A stretch of DNA of 64,000 nt from SAR202 cluster bacterium (GTDB taxonomy: Bacteria > Chloroflexota > Dehalococcoidia > Lucifugimonadales > Lucifugimonadaceae), in contig VFGU01000012.1 in the NCBI GenBank assembly GCA_009392285.1, positions 1 to 64,000 of the forward strand, in the 5' to 3' direction. Both the position numbers and the translations under genes were made by a program. Shown here one piece after another: positions 1-10,488 of the stretch; the stretch's first letter is position 1; the number at the start of each line of letters is the position of its first letter. The notes under the pieces were generated by a model, which saw nothing but the letters and a program-made list of their open reading frames with translations, was not told the origin of the DNA and ran no database searches.

Positions 1-2
1 GA

Positions 3-176
3 ATTGATTGGGGTAGCCAACAATTAAAAAATAGAAAAGTTCGTAATGACCTAAAGCCTCAAGATGGAATTCCTGAAGACACTATACTCTGGGCTCATTT
101 ACAATCTTTAAGTGGGGGGGCTTGGAATGGTTGTGTTTATGATTACGAACTAATAAAGAAAAATTCCTCAATTTAG
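3..176 (+). CDS. C-terminal fragment of an unrecognised protein
   Basis: An open frame enters from the left edge and ends at TAG 174-176, giving about 57 C-terminal residues (IDWGSQQLKN near the edge, DYELIKKNSSI at the end). The composition is protein-like, with several Trp, Gly and Asp residues and no low-complexity stretch. I do not recognise the family. It is convergent with tRNA-Asp, whose encoded CCA begins at the next base, so there is no room for an intrinsic terminator between them. The start lies outside the window. Confidence 0.55.
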   Translation: MDWGSQQLKNRKVRNDLKPQDGIPEDTILWAHLQSLSGGAWNGCVYDYELIKKNSSI

Positions 177-253
177 TGGCGACCCCGAGCAGACTCGAAC
201 TGCCGATCTCCTCCTTGACAGGGAGGCGTGTTAAACCACTACACCACGGGGCC
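177..253 (-). tRNA. tRNA-Asp (anticodon GTC)
   Basis: Read on the minus strand, the 77-base sequence folds as a cloverleaf. The acceptor stem is GGCCCCG/CGGGGTC with one G-U pair, the anticodon stem encloses CTGTCAA with anticodon GTC, and the T arm carries GTTCGAGTC. The discriminator base is G and the 3' CCA is encoded (complement of 177-179). It lies downstream of, and on the same strand as, the glutaredoxin-like gene, so the two may share a transcript. Confidence 0.95.
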
Positions 254-306
254 GTTTTATAATAAAAGAAATATTAGCGTTCAAAGTAAGGTAAGGTCAA
301 GAAAAA

Positions 307-528
307 TTAAAACTTTGAAGCGACTCCATTGAATCCTACCTCATGGGTGCCATCAGAAAATATAGTTAATGGAGTCATTCGATTTCCTTTGCAAACTTTT
401 TCAACACTAGTCCAAAACTCAGGATCAACTAATAAATTGATATTTTGAAATTCTTCCCCAATATCATCTAGCTCATTTATCAACATTTTAGAGTATTCGC
501 ATTCTGGGTGAGTAAAAACTGTTATCAA
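307..528 (-). CDS. Glutaredoxin-like thioredoxin-fold protein
   Basis: This 73-residue protein begins MITVFTHPEC, matching the first strand and active-site turn of glutaredoxins. The usual CxxC is CEYS here, so only one active-site cysteine remains. A TPLTIF segment supplies the expected cis-proline, and DGTHEVGFNG resembles the usual glutathione-site end. The start is TTG 526-528, preceded by AAGAAGGTAG. Single-cysteine members can act by a monothiol mechanism or simply as a thioredoxin-fold partner; no substrate can be inferred. It is divergent from rpoB across a 317-base gap and upstream of tRNA-Asp. Confidence 0.7.
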   Translation of the reverse strand: MITVFTHPECEYSKMLINELDDIGEEFQNINLLVDPEFWTSVEKVCKGNRMTPLTIFSDGTHEVGFNGVASKF

Positions 529-658
529 ACTACCTTCTTAACACAATTTCTTTAGAGTTACAGATCAATACTATATAGATATGATTTAAAAAATAATACA
601 AAAATAATTAACTTTTATTACTTTTTTTGATTCTTTTGTCCATATTTTTAAAAAAAGG

Positions 659-688
659 TTGACAAATTGCCTATTATGTGGAAAATAT
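659..688 (+). promoter_or_regulatory. Candidate sigma-70 type promoter for rpoBC
   Basis: A perfect -35 TTGACA lies at 659-664, followed after 18 bases by AAATAT at 683-688. Transcription would start near 695 and give a leader of about 150 bases containing both hairpins described below. A perfect TATAAT at 771-776 without a convincing -35 is an alternative closer start. In 529-658, upstream of this promoter, I see only AT-rich sequence that should hold the divergent promoter of the glutaredoxin-like gene. Confidence 0.5.
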
Positions 689-712
689 TGTGGTTGCTTA
701 ATTTTCTTAAAT

Positions 713-730
713 TTCGGGGTTTTCCCTGAA
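713..730 (+). promoter_or_regulatory. Upstream hairpin in the rpoB leader
   Basis: TTCGGGG (713-719) pairs with CCCTGAA (724-730) around a TTTT loop, with one G-U pair. There is no uridine tract after it, so it is not a terminator by itself. The first arm lies in a 12-base direct repeat (TTTCGGGGTTTT at 712-723 and 800-811) shared with the downstream hairpin, so its arms could pair with those of the second structure. Confidence 0.45.
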
Positions 731-786
731 CTTCAAAAAGGTAATTAAAAAAAGTTGCAAACACTTAAAATATAATAAATGTTTTT

Positions 787-813
787 AAACCTCGAATTAT
801 TTCGGGGTTTTTT
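787..813 (+). terminator. Terminator-like hairpin 33 bases before rpoB (possible attenuator)
   Basis: AAACCTCGAA (787-796) pairs with TTCGGGGTTT (801-810) to give a 10-bp stem with one G-U pair and a 4-base loop, and Ts run from 808 to 813. The shape fits a weak intrinsic terminator. It sits inside the likely rpoBC leader, just upstream of the Shine-Dalgarno AGGAGAG (833-839). A terminator here would reduce rpoBC transcription, so attenuation is the natural reading. Its end role as the terminator of an upstream transcript is less likely because the upstream gene is divergent. Confidence 0.5.
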
Positions 814-845
814 GCGTTTAATTTGGTCAGAAAAGGAGAGCTGTA

Positions 846-3800
846 ATGGTTCTAAGCATTCCTAACAATAGCAATGAAAGTTCGCTAAAAAACTTTGGCA
901 TTATTGATGAATCAAATTTTGATGCACCTGACCTAGTTCATATCCAAAAAGAAAGTTATGACTGGCTACTTGATGAAGGTATAAGAGAACTATTTAAAGA
1001 GATATCACCTATTAATGACTCTAGTGGTGACAGGTTTGAGGTAAGATTTATAGATCACGAAATTAGAGAACCTATAAGATCAGAAGAAGAATGCAGGAAA
1101 GAAGAAATAACTTACTCTGCTCCGCTATATGTGACCGTTGAACTGAAGATAATTTCATCTGGTGAAGTAAAACAACAAGTGCTGTTCATGGGTGATATTC
1201 CAAAGATGACGAAATATGGAACTTTTATTATAAATGGCGCAGAAAGAGTTATAGTTTCTCAGCTGGTTAGGTCTCCAGGGGCATACTTTCAGTCAAATCC
1301 TGATCCTGCTTCAGGCCGAACTTTATGTGACGCAAAACTTATTCCATATCGTGGTGCTTGGATAGAAATAGAAACCTCTAACAGGAACTTGATTACGGTG
1401 AAAATTGATCGTAAAAGAAAATCTCCCGTTACAACATTTCTAAGATGTATTGGTATAGAAACAGACGAAGAGATCCTTAATATTTTTAAGGATGTTGATA
1501 ACTCTGAATATCAATTTATAAAAACTACCCTTGAAAGAGATAGTGCTGTAAAAACCAGAGATGAAGCATTAATTGAATTTTATAAAAGAATAAGGCCAGG
1601 TGAACCTCCAAACCTTAATAATGCAGACAAATTAGTAGAAGAACTTTTTTTTAATGAAAGAAAATATGACCTAGGCAGAGTAGGAAGGTACAAGTTAAAC
1701 AAAAAGTTAAATTCAAATGCACCTTTATCAGAAAAAATAATAACCAGAGATGATTTGGTTGCAACTATGAAACATCTAATAAGAATTAATAATAACGAAA
1801 TTTCAGCAGATGATATTGATCATCTCGGAAATAGAAGAGTTAGAGGAGTAGGAGAATTAATTCAAAATCAAATTAGAGTTGGCCTTCTTAGAATGGAAAG
1901 AGTAATTAAAGAAAGAATGACAACTCAAATGGACCCTGAGGTTACTACACCGGCTGCGCTAGTAAACATCAGGCCAATTGTTGCATCATTAAGGGAATTT
2001 TTTGGTGGCTCTCAGTTATCCCAATTTATGGATCAGACTAACCCTCTTTCTGAACTTACACACAAAAGAAGATTGTCTGCACTAGGGCCGGGAGGACTTT
2101 CAAGAGAAAGGGCAGGATTTGATGTAAGAGATGTACACCATAGTCATTACGGCAGAATCTGTCCCATTGAAACACCAGAAGGGCCAAACATTGGTTTGTT
2201 GGGGTCATTGGCTGTTTATGGAAAAACTAATAATTATGGCTTTATTGAAACTCCATACAGAAGAGTATTTAATTATATAAGTTCGAACGATGCCGACATA
2301 GTTTCAAGAACAGTTACAGAGGATGTTAAAAGCGGCAAAAAGATAGTAGTTAAAAAAGGGCAAATTGTAAAAAAAGAGGACTTTGAGAAAATAAAATCTC
2401 TTGAGCCTTTTAACATAAATGTTACTCCTTATATTACTTCCAAACCTCAAGATGTTGAGTTTATGTCTGCTGATGAAGAAGAGGATAAGGTGATTGGTCA
2501 ATCTACAACTCAAATTGATCAAAAAGGTCAAATTGTTTCTGATACGGTTGACGTAAGGGAAGGAGAAGACGTAAAAAAAATTAGTCCAGAAAATCTGAGT
2601 CATTTAGACGTGTCTCCTCTTCAAATAGTTAGTGTGTCAACATCCTTAATTCCATTCTTAGAACATGATGATGCGAATAGGGCTCTAATGGGGTCAAATA
2701 TGCAAAGGCAGGCAGTTCCTCTATTGTTACCTGAATCACCTCTGGTAGGAACTGGTATGGAGCAAAGAGTTGCTCAAGAAAGTGGCCAAGTAATTGTTTC
2801 TAACCACAATGGAATTGTTTATTCTTCCACAAGCACTGAAATCCAGATTATGGACGAAGAAGATGAAATTCATACTTATGATCTAAGAAGATTTGTGAGA
2901 TCTAATCAAGGTACATGCATTAACCATATTCCTATAGTTAGCAAAGGCCAAAAAATAAAAATAGGGCAACCTCTTGCTGATAGTTCTTCAACAGATGGCG
3001 GTGAATTGGCTTTAGGACAAAATTTGACGGTGGCATTTATGAGTTGGGGAGGATACAACTATGAAGATGCGATTATACTTAATCAAAATTTAGTTAAAGA
3101 TGATAAATTTACATCTGTTCATATTGAAAAATTTGAAGTTGAGGCTAGAGAAACCAAACTAGGCGACGAAGATATAACTAGAGACATACCTAATGTTGGA
3201 GAAGACACTCTTTTGAATTTAGACGAGGATGGAATAATTCAAGTAGGAGCGAGTGTAAAACCAGGTGACATTCTAGTAGGAAAAATAACACCAAAGGGTG
3301 AAACAGAGTTAACATCCGAAGAAAAACTATTAAGGGCTATTTTTGGAGAAAAGGCTAGAGATGTTAAAGACTCTTCTCTGAGAGTTCCTCATGGCCAATA
3401 TGGAAAAGTAATTAATGTAAGAAGAATTTCTAGAAAAGACCTAAAACCAAGGAGAAAGGGTGGAATTACCCTGTCTGCTGGAGTTCAAGACCTTGTTAGA
3501 GTATGGATAGCCGAAAAAAGGAAAGTCACTGAAGGCGATAAATTAGCTGGAAGGCATGGTAATAAAGGAGTGATTTCAAAAATACTTCCTCAAGAAGATA
3601 TGCCTTGTTTGCCTGACGGTACACCCGTAGACATAATTCTTAACCCAATTGGCGTACCCTCAAGAATGAACTTAGGACAGATACTAGAAACTCATTTAGG
3701 AAGGGCTGCTGACCTTCTAGGGTTTAAAGCAAGAACTCCTGTATTCTCAGGAGCAGACGCTGTAACCGTAGAAGATATGCTAGCAAGAGCATGGTTTGTA

Positions 3801-4730
3801 TCTGAATCTAACGCTTTTAATAAAGTTGATTTAGACGATGAATCAATTAATTGGGATAAAGTCAATGAATGGATAAAAGATAGCGGGTTCAAAGCAGATA
3901 AGGTTTTTTCTGACAGCGCGTCTAACAAAGGTTATGCATCCAAGGCATGTTTATCTATTTGGTTAAAAAATGAAGCAGGAGTGGATATAAGCAATATAAA
4001 GGATTCAGAACTTATGCAATGTGCACTGGATGTTCAAATTAACCAAGGTCTATCCGCACCATTGTTTGGTAAAACAGTGCTTAGAGATGGAAAAACTGGA
4101 GAATACTTTGATCAGCCAGTTACTGTCGGAAATATGTATATCTTAAAACTTATACACCTTGTTGAAGACAAAATTCACGCAAGGTCGACAGGCCCGTACT
4201 CTTTAATAACTCAACAGCCATTAGGGGGCAAGGCGCAATTTGGTGGTCAAAGATTTGGGGAGATGGAAGTTTGGGCTTTGGAGGCTTATAGCGCTGCCCA
4301 CACCTTGCAAGAGATGTTAACTGTAAAGTCTGATGATGTTATTGGGAGAGTTAAAACGTATGAAGCAATTGTTAAGGGAGAGCCTGTTACACAACCGGGG
4401 ATACCAGAATCATTTCAGGTTCTTCTCAAAGAACTTCAAGGGCTTGGGCTCTCAATTGAACTAATCTCTGAAAACTCTGTTAGTGGTAATTTAGGTCAAG
4501 AAGACAAAGATACTATTGGCGATAATTTTGAAAGTTATGAACTTCCAGATGAATTAACAACAGACATCGCTTTTCCTGAGCCTGCAGAAGATACGCTTGA
4601 AGATCTTACAAAACAACTTATTGATGGCCAAGACAATAGCGGTCAAGAAATCTCAGAAGAATCTTTAGAAAGTTTGATGGATGCTGTTGCAGAAGAAGAA
4701 GTGGATGATTCAGAGAAGGAGGAAGAATAA
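846..4730 (+). CDS. rpoB: DNA-directed RNA polymerase subunit beta
   Basis: This 1294-residue protein is the beta subunit of RNA polymerase. The rifampicin-pocket region around residues 385-460 is canonical ([33 protein letters not shown]), and the catalytic [11 protein letters not shown] segment lies near residue 900. The C-terminal core ([20 protein letters not shown]) is intact. About 65 extra acidic residues follow (ending VDDSEKEEE). AGGAGAG at 833-839 supports the ATG start. The stop overlaps the rpoC start as TAATG, so the two are translationally coupled. It is not directly preceded by rplL, but by a structured leader. Confidence 0.99.
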   Translation: MVLSIPNNSNESSLKNFGIIDESNFDAPDLVHIQKESYDWLLDEGIRELFKEISPINDSSGDRFEVRFIDHEIREPIRSEEECRKEEITYSAPLYVTVELKIISSGEVKQQVLFMGDIPKMTKYGTFIINGAERVIVSQLVRSPGAYFQSNPDPASGRTLCDAKLIPYRGAWIEIETSNRNLITVKIDRKRKSPVTTFLRCIGIETDEEILNIFKDVDNSEYQFIKTTLERDSAVKTRDEALIEFYKRIRPGEPPNLNNADKLVEELFFNERKYDLGRVGRYKLNKKLNSNAPLSEKIITRDDLVATMKHLIRINNNEISADDIDHLGNRRVRGVGELIQNQIRVGLLRMERVIKERMTTQMDPEVTTPAALVNIRPIVASLREFFGGSQLSQFMDQTNPLSELTHKRRLSALGPGGLSRERAGFDVRDVHHSHYGRICPIETPEGPNIGLLGSLAVYGKTNNYGFIETPYRRVFNYISSNDADIVSRTVTEDVKSGKKIVVKKGQIVKKEDFEKIKSLEPFNINVTPYITSKPQDVEFMSADEEEDKVIGQSTTQIDQKGQIVSDTVDVREGEDVKKISPENLSHLDVSPLQIVSVSTSLIPFLEHDDANRALMGSNMQRQAVPLLLPESPLVGTGMEQRVAQESGQVIVSNHNGIVYSSTSTEIQIMDEEDEIHTYDLRRFVRSNQGTCINHIPIVSKGQKIKIGQPLADSSSTDGGELALGQNLTVAFMSWGGYNYEDAIILNQNLVKDDKFTSVHIEKFEVEARETKLGDEDITRDIPNVGEDTLLNLDEDGIIQVGASVKPGDILVGKITPKGETELTSEEKLLRAIFGEKARDVKDSSLRVPHGQYGKVINVRRISRKDLKPRRKGGITLSAGVQDLVRVWIAEKRKVTEGDKLAGRHGNKGVISKILPQEDMPCLPDGTPVDIILNPIGVPSRMNLGQILETHLGRAADLLGFKARTPVFSGADAVTVEDMLARAWFVSESNAFNKVDLDDESINWDKVNEWIKDSGFKADKVFSDSASNKGYASKACLSIWLKNEAGVDISNIKDSELMQCALDVQINQGLSAPLFGKTVLRDGKTGEYFDQPVTVGNMYILKLIHLVEDKIHARSTGPYSLITQQPLGGKAQFGGQRFGEMEVWALEAYSAAHTLQEMLTVKSDDVIGRVKTYEAIVKGEPVTQPGIPESFQVLLKELQGLGLSIELISENSVSGNLGQEDKDTIGDNFESYELPDELTTDIAFPEPAEDTLEDLTKQLIDGQDNSGQEISEESLESLMDAVAEEEVDDSEKEEE

Positions 4731-7700
4731 TGACAACAAGTGGAACTGAATTTGACGCAATAAGAATATCTTTAGCATCTCCTGACCAGATAAAAGCATG
4801 GTCATATGGTGAGGTGACCAAACCAGAAACAATTAATTACAGGACATTAAGACCTGAAAAAGATGGTCTATTTTGTGAAAGGATTTTTGGACCCATAAAA
4901 GACTGGGACTGTGGTTGTGGAAAATACAAGAATATTAGATATAAAGGTGTGATATGTGATAGATGCGGAGTTGAGGTGACAAGGGCTAAAGTTAGGCGAG
5001 AAAGAATGGGTCACATATCATTAGCTGCACCAGTTGCTCACATATGGTTTTCAAAAGGAACACCTTCAAGGCTAGGGGTGTTGCTGGACATATCACCAAG
5101 AAATCTAGAAAGAATATTGTACTTTTCTCAGTACATCATTACTTCAATTGATGAAGATACAAGATCAGAGGCTCGCCAAAATTTTGGAGATGACCTAGCT
5201 AAACTTCAAAAAGCACAAAATAATAAGTCTAAAGAACTTGCTCCAGAAGAATTAGAAAGTGCAATAGATAAACTTAATACAATAATCCAAGATCTAGATG
5301 ACCTGAAAGAGGGCGACCTTCTCAATGAGTTGCTTTACAGAGATTATAAGGATAAATATGGTCCTGTTTTTAATGCGGAAATGGGTGCGGATGCAATTTT
5401 AAAATTACTACAAAAAATTGATCTTGAAAAAATTAGTAATGACCTAAAAGAAGAGATAGGGATAACGTCTGGCCAAAAAAGAAAAAAATCATTGAAGAGA
5501 TTAAGAATAGTAGAAGCTTTTAGAAAAAGTGGAAACAAACCTGAGTGGATGATACTTAATGTTCTGCCCGTTTTGCCGCCTGATTTGCACCCAATGGTTC
5601 AACTCGATGGAGGAAGGTTTGCCACTAGCGATTTAAATGATCTTTATAGAAGAGTAATAAATAGAAATAATAGGCTTAAACATCTACTTGACTTGGAGGC
5701 TCCAGAAATTATTGTAAGAAATGAAAAGAGAATGCTCCAAGAAGCAGTAGACGCTCTTATAGATAATGGGAGAAGGGGAAGAGCCATACAAGGCAGTCAT
5801 AATCATGTCTTAAAATCGTTGACCGATTTGTTGAGAGGAAAGCAAGGAAGATTTAGACAAAACCTACTTGGAAAAAGAGTGGATTATAGCGGAAGATCTG
5901 TGATTGTTGTTGGACCAAATTTAAAACTAAACGAATGTGGCCTTCCTAGGAAAATGGCACTTGAACTATTTAAGCCATTAGTTATGAATGCGCTTGTAAT
6001 CCAGGGGTACGCTCACAACATAAAAAGTGCTAAGAGAAAGGCTGAGTCAGGAGATGATGAGGTTTGGGATATACTTCAAGAGGTAATAAAAGACCATCCT
6101 GTTCTTTTAAACAGAGCCCCAACTTTGCATAGGCTTGGAATACAAGCCTTTCAGCCGGTATTAGTAGAAGGAAGCGCAATAAGGTTGCACCCTCTCGTTT
6201 GTCCAGCTTTTAATGCTGACTTTGACGGAGATCAGATGGCCGTTCATGTGCCTCTTTCAGAAGAATCTATTCAAGAATGCAGAAGTTTGATGATGAGTTC
6301 TGAAAATATGCTAAGTCCAGGATCTGGAACACCAATAGTAGCGCCTACTTTAGACCTAGTTCTTGGAAATTATTATTTAACCGAATTAGAAGAATCCGAA
6401 GAAAAGGAGCCTAAAAAATACAATTCTATTGAGGATGTTATTTTCTCATATAACGTAGGAATGACCCCTTTGAGAGAAAAAATTGAAGTTCTTGAGTTAA
6501 GTCAAAATAATGAACCCTTTTATACTACTGCGGGGAGAATTATTTTCAACGAGATACTTCCAGATTCGTTTGAATTTATAAATGAAACTATCAATAAAAA
6601 GCTACTGCAAGAAATAGTTGTAAGGTGCCATGAAAATGAAAATAATAAGGTAACCAGCGATTTGCTAGACGGGTTAAAAAACCTAGGATTTAAATATTCC
6701 ACTAAATCTGGAACTACTATAGCGATAAAAGATATGGTTGTGCCTAAAGTTAAAAGTTCTTTGCTAAAAAATGCGGATAGTAAAATCTCAAAACTTGATG
6801 AACTTTATACTCACGGATTAATAAATGACGAAAACGAGAGATACCAAAAAACTGTTGACGTTTGGACGGAAACCAATGAAAAGTTAACTCAAGCTGTTAA
6901 AGAAACTCTACCTTATTTTGGTGGTGTTTATGCAATGTCTGAGTCAGGTGCAAAAGGTAATATTGAGCAAATAAGACAAATGGCCGGTATGAGAGGTCTT
7001 ATGTCAGACCCGAAAGGGAGAATTATTGAATTGCCTATAAGATCGAGTTTTGTTGAAGGTCTATCAGTGCTGGAATATTTTATTTCTACTCATGGAGCAA
7101 GAAAAGGTTTGGCTGATACTGCACTAAGAACAGCCGACTCAGGATATTTAACAAGAAGGTTGGCAGACGTGGCTCAAGATCTCATAATTTCATCGGTAGA
7201 TGATAAAACTGATGAAGGAATTTTAGTTAGAGATTCTGAAGAAAATAGCATCCAAGCTAGAATATCTGAAAGGATAGTTGGGAGATATCCATTTGAAGAC
7301 ATTAAAGATCCCAAGACAAATGAAGTTATCGCTGATTCTAACACTTTAATTACTGTAGAACTGGCTAATAAAATTCAGGATAGCGGGGTTAAGGAAGCAT
7401 TAGTTTATTCTCCTCTAGGGTGTAAATCAAAATATGGAATTTCACAAAAGAGTTATGGAGTTTCTATGGCATCTGGTCGCCCAGTTTTATTAGGTGAGGC
7501 AGTTGGAATTATTGCTGCCCAATCAATTGGAGAGCCAGGAACACAGTTAACTATGAGAACCTTTCATACTGGAGGGGTTGCTGGTCTTGATATTACTAGC
7601 GGATTACCGAGAGTTGTTGAGTTATTTGAAGCTAGAACCCCTAAAGGTGTTTCAATTCTTTCTGAAATAGATGGCAAAACTGAACTAACGGTAGGGTCAC

Positions 7701-8608
7701 AAGGAAGAACTATTAAGGTTAGCAATAAGATCCAGAAAGAGTTCGAGTATAAACTTCCTACAAAATCGAAATCCAAGATCAAGTCAGGTGACTGGGTAGA
7801 AGTAGGAGATATATTATCAACAGATGATTCAATAGTTTCTGAAACCCCCGGCTTGGCAAAAGTGATGAAAAGTTCTATAAAAATAAGTTGGGAAGAAAGC
7901 GATGAAAGAGAATACCTAATTCCGGCAGCATCACAAATTTTAGTTAGAGATGGCGAGGAAGTAAGTGCAGGACAAGCATTAACTGCTGGCCCAAAAAGTC
8001 CTCATGACATCCTGAGAATAATGGGTCAACAAGAATGTCAAAGATACTTGATAGATGAGGTTCAAGCGGTTTACAGATCCCAAGGTGTTTCCATTCACGA
8101 TAAACATATAGAGTTAATAGTGAGACAAATGTTGAGAAAAGTTAAGATAGAAACAACTGGTGATAGTGCAGAATTTCTACCCAATGAGTTGGAGGACAGA
8201 ATAAAGTTTGAAGAAGTTGTCGAACAAATGAAATCTGAAGGCAAAACTCCTCCTACCGCTAGCAAGGTACTGCTTGGGGTTACTAGATCTTCTTTAAAAA
8301 CAGACAGTTTCTTAGCCGCTGCTTCATTCCAAGAAACAGCAAGAGTATTAACAGAGGCTGCTGTTGGAGGCTCTGTAGATAACTTAAGAGGCCTTAAAGA
8401 AAATGTAATTATTGGAAGGTTAATCCCAGCTAGGCTTGATAAGTCTGAAGAGGGTTACGATAAATTAGGATTCAAGAATCTTTCTAAGAATATTTTTGCT
8501 AACAACGAAGAAATGAATGTTGATTCAGATGATTCAGAAACATCTTCTGAAGACTCTGAAGGCGCTACAGTTGATATCAGTGAAAATTCAGAGGACAATA
8601 GAGAATAA
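4730..8608 (+). CDS. rpoC: DNA-directed RNA polymerase subunit beta'
   Basis: This 1292-residue beta' subunit carries the N-terminal zinc site ([15 protein letters not shown], about residues 61-83), the metal-binding NADFDGDQM (about 494-502) and the bridge-helix/trigger-loop region ([20 protein letters not shown], about 927-946). The second zinc site is largely lost. Where E. coli beta' has Cys814, Cys888, Cys895 and Cys898, this protein reads VDDKTDEG and [15 protein letters not shown], keeping one cysteine. The C-terminus ends in an acidic, Ser-rich tail. AGAAGGAGG lies just upstream of the ATG. tRNA-Val starts 19 bases after the stop. Confidence 0.99.
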   Translation: MTTSGTEFDAIRISLASPDQIKAWSYGEVTKPETINYRTLRPEKDGLFCERIFGPIKDWDCGCGKYKNIRYKGVICDRCGVEVTRAKVRRERMGHISLAAPVAHIWFSKGTPSRLGVLLDISPRNLERILYFSQYIITSIDEDTRSEARQNFGDDLAKLQKAQNNKSKELAPEELESAIDKLNTIIQDLDDLKEGDLLNELLYRDYKDKYGPVFNAEMGADAILKLLQKIDLEKISNDLKEEIGITSGQKRKKSLKRLRIVEAFRKSGNKPEWMILNVLPVLPPDLHPMVQLDGGRFATSDLNDLYRRVINRNNRLKHLLDLEAPEIIVRNEKRMLQEAVDALIDNGRRGRAIQGSHNHVLKSLTDLLRGKQGRFRQNLLGKRVDYSGRSVIVVGPNLKLNECGLPRKMALELFKPLVMNALVIQGYAHNIKSAKRKAESGDDEVWDILQEVIKDHPVLLNRAPTLHRLGIQAFQPVLVEGSAIRLHPLVCPAFNADFDGDQMAVHVPLSEESIQECRSLMMSSENMLSPGSGTPIVAPTLDLVLGNYYLTELEESEEKEPKKYNSIEDVIFSYNVGMTPLREKIEVLELSQNNEPFYTTAGRIIFNEILPDSFEFINETINKKLLQEIVVRCHENENNKVTSDLLDGLKNLGFKYSTKSGTTIAIKDMVVPKVKSSLLKNADSKISKLDELYTHGLINDENERYQKTVDVWTETNEKLTQAVKETLPYFGGVYAMSESGAKGNIEQIRQMAGMRGLMSDPKGRIIELPIRSSFVEGLSVLEYFISTHGARKGLADTALRTADSGYLTRRLADVAQDLIISSVDDKTDEGILVRDSEENSIQARISERIVGRYPFEDIKDPKTNEVIADSNTLITVELANKIQDSGVKEALVYSPLGCKSKYGISQKSYGVSMASGRPVLLGEAVGIIAAQSIGEPGTQLTMRTFHTGGVAGLDITSGLPRVVELFEARTPKGVSILSEIDGKTELTVGSQGRTIKVSNKIQKEFEYKLPTKSKSKIKSGDWVEVGDILSTDDSIVSETPGLAKVMKSSIKISWEESDEREYLIPAASQILVRDGEEVSAGQALTAGPKSPHDILRIMGQQECQRYLIDEVQAVYRSQGVSIHDKHIELIVRQMLRKVKIETTGDSAEFLPNELEDRIKFEEVVEQMKSEGKTPPTASKVLLGVTRSSLKTDSFLAAASFQETARVLTEAAVGGSVDNLRGLKENVIIGRLIPARLDKSEEGYDKLGFKNLSKNIFANNEEMNVDSDDSETSSEDSEGATVDISENSEDNRE

Positions 8609-8611
8609 TAA

Positions 8612-8630
8612 CCCTTATTAATAATAAGGG
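8612..8630 (+). other. Hairpin overlapping the 5' end of tRNA-Val
   Basis: CCCTTATT (8612-8619) is perfectly complementary to AATAAGGG (8623-8630) across a 3-base loop. The last three bases (GGG) are also the first three of mature tRNA-Val. There is no T tract, so it is not a normal terminator for rpoC. It could compete with the acceptor stem before processing or mark the cleavage region. Confidence 0.45.
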
Positions 8631-8704
8631 CGATTAGCTCAGTTGGTTAGAGTGCAGCGTTGACATCGCTGAGGTCGTAGGTTCGAATCCTTCATCGCCC
8701 ACCA
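8628..8704 (+). tRNA. tRNA-Val (anticodon GAC)
   Basis: The 77-base cloverleaf starts GGGCGAT and ends ATCGCCC-A-CCA with the CCA encoded. The anticodon stem CAGCG/CGCTG encloses TTGACAT, giving GAC (Val). The D arm (GCTCAGTTGGTTAGAGT) and T arm (GGTTCGAATCC) are standard. It lies between rpoC and thrS on the same strand with almost no spacer, so it is probably cut out of an rpoBC-thrS transcript. Confidence 0.95.
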
Positions 8705-8710
8705 TAATAT

Positions 8711-10486
8711 ATGCGTATACATAACGAAGATACAATAGAAGATATCAGATACAAAATAAGGCACTCGGCTGCACACATAATGGCAGAAGCTGTAATTAAT
8801 TTATTTCCAGGAACAAAAATTGGAATGGGGCCTCCTACTGAAAATGGGTTCTACTATGACTTCGATTGTCCTAAAGCACTTTCACAGGAAGATTTAAAAA
8901 TTATTGAGAAAGAAATGAGAAAGATAATTAAGTTAAAAACAAAATTTTCTGGAATAGTTGTATCTAGAAAAGAAGCGATAAAAAGATTTGAAGGTCAAGA
9001 TTATAAAATAGAAATAATTAATGGAATCCCTGAAGATGAAAAGATTAGTATTTGGAGCCACGAAAGCTGGGAAGATATTTGCAGAGGAGGGCATGTAGAA
9101 AGCACGAAAGATATTCCTGCATTTAAACTTTTAGATGTTGCTGGAGCATATTGGAAAGGGGATGAAAAAAACCCTATGCTTCAAAGAGTATATGGAACAG
9201 CATGGGAGTCAAAAGATGCTCTGAAAGAATATCTTAATAAATTAGAACTTGCTGCTAAAAGGGATCACAGAAAATTAGGTGTATCGCTAGACTTATTCCA
9301 TTTTGATCAGTTTGCTCCAGCAATGCCATTCTTTTTGCCAAAGGGAGCATTCCTTCTTAATAAATTAATAGACTATATGAGAGATAAGTATGAAATTCAT
9401 GGATACCAAGAAGTTGTAACTCCACAAATTTTTAGTTCAAAACTTTGGGATATGTCTGGCCACTCAGAACATTTCAAGGAAAATATGTTTTTTACAGAAA
9501 GTGAAAATAATAATATGGGAATTAAGCCCATGAACTGCCCATCTCACTACCTTTTATTTAGGTCTCAACTACATTCTTATAGAGACCTTCCTATAAGGTA
9601 TGCGGACTTTGGAAGACTTCATAGAAATGAAAGGTCGGGTGTTTCTCATGGACTAACAAGAGTTAAATCCTTTTCACAAGATGATTCTCATATTTTTTGT
9701 AGTTTTAATCAAATAGAAGAAGAGGTCTCATCTTTTCTAAAATTTTTAGAAGAAGTATATGCTGATTTTGGATTCGAAAATCCTACATATAACTTATCTC
9801 TTAGGCCAAAAAATAGGTCGGGTTCTGATGAAATTTGGGACAAATCAGAAAAAATAATGAATGATATTTTAAGTTCTTCGGGTATGAACTACTCAATTCA
9901 ACAAGGAGAAGGGGCATTCTATGGCCCAAAAATTGATGTAACTATTCCAGATGCTTTGGATAGAGAATGGCAGCTTGGCACTGTCCAATTAGATTTTTTT
10001 GCGGCAAGTAAATTTGGGCTAAATTATATTGCAGATGATGGATCAAAAGAGGAACCAGTAGTTATCCATAGAGCCATTTTTGGCTCTCTTGAAAGATTTT
10101 TAGGGGTACTAATTGAGCACTATGGTGGACAATTTCCTTTTTGGCTTAGCCCTGATCAATTTTCAATAATTCCTATCTCTGAAAACCATTTTAAATATAG
10201 CCTAAATTTACAATCAAAACTAAACGAATTAAAAATGAGAGGCAAGACTGACATATCCAATGACAGGTTTAATAACAAGATTAGAAAAGCCCAGATTAAC
10301 AAAACGCCCTTAATGATAATAATTGGCGACAAGGAGATTGAGTCTAATAATTTCACAGTAAGGCTTAGGGATGGCTCAAATATAACTGAACTAGAGCTGC
10401 AAAACTTTAAAATTTTATCTGAATGTACAGACAAAATAAACGATGATCAGGACCTCTCAAAATTATTAAAATATGGTAAAGTTTAA
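8711..10486 (+). CDS. thrS: Threonyl-tRNA synthetase lacking the TGS domain
   Basis: The enzyme charges tRNA-Thr with threonine. The protein has 591 residues, against roughly 640 for full-length bacterial ThrRS, because it starts directly in the second additional (editing) domain: RHSAAHIMAEAV at about residues 17-28 and CRGGH near 130 are the editing-site motifs. The class II core follows, with zinc ligands in MNCPSH (about 274-279), HGLTR and VIHRAIFGSLERF, then the anticodon-binding domain. The N-terminal TGS (ubiquitin-like) domain is absent, and the upstream DNA is tRNA-Val ending 6 bases before the ATG. No Shine-Dalgarno is visible. The stop is 2 bases before the citrate synthase start. 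Confidence 0.95.
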   Translation: MRIHNEDTIEDIRYKIRHSAAHIMAEAVINLFPGTKIGMGPPTENGFYYDFDCPKALSQEDLKIIEKEMRKIIKLKTKFSGIVVSRKEAIKRFEGQDYKIEIINGIPEDEKISIWSHESWEDICRGGHVESTKDIPAFKLLDVAGAYWKGDEKNPMLQRVYGTAWESKDALKEYLNKLELAAKRDHRKLGVSLDLFHFDQFAPAMPFFLPKGAFLLNKLIDYMRDKYEIHGYQEVVTPQIFSSKLWDMSGHSEHFKENMFFTESENNNMGIKPMNCPSHYLLFRSQLHSYRDLPIRYADFGRLHRNERSGVSHGLTRVKSFSQDDSHIFCSFNQIEEEVSSFLKFLEEVYADFGFENPTYNLSLRPKNRSGSDEIWDKSEKIMNDILSSSGMNYSIQQGEGAFYGPKIDVTIPDALDREWQLGTVQLDFFAASKFGLNYIADDGSKEEPVVIHRAIFGSLERFLGVLIEHYGGQFPFWLSPDQFSIIPISENHFKYSLNLQSKLNELKMRGKTDISNDRFNNKIRKAQINKTPLMIIIGDKEIESNNFTVRLRDGSNITELELQNFKILSECTDKINDDQDLSKLLKYGKV

Positions 10487-10488
10487 AT

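Noticed and set aside
713-730. Terminator call for the first leader hairpin
   Set aside because: No T tract follows it; it is kept only as a leader structure.
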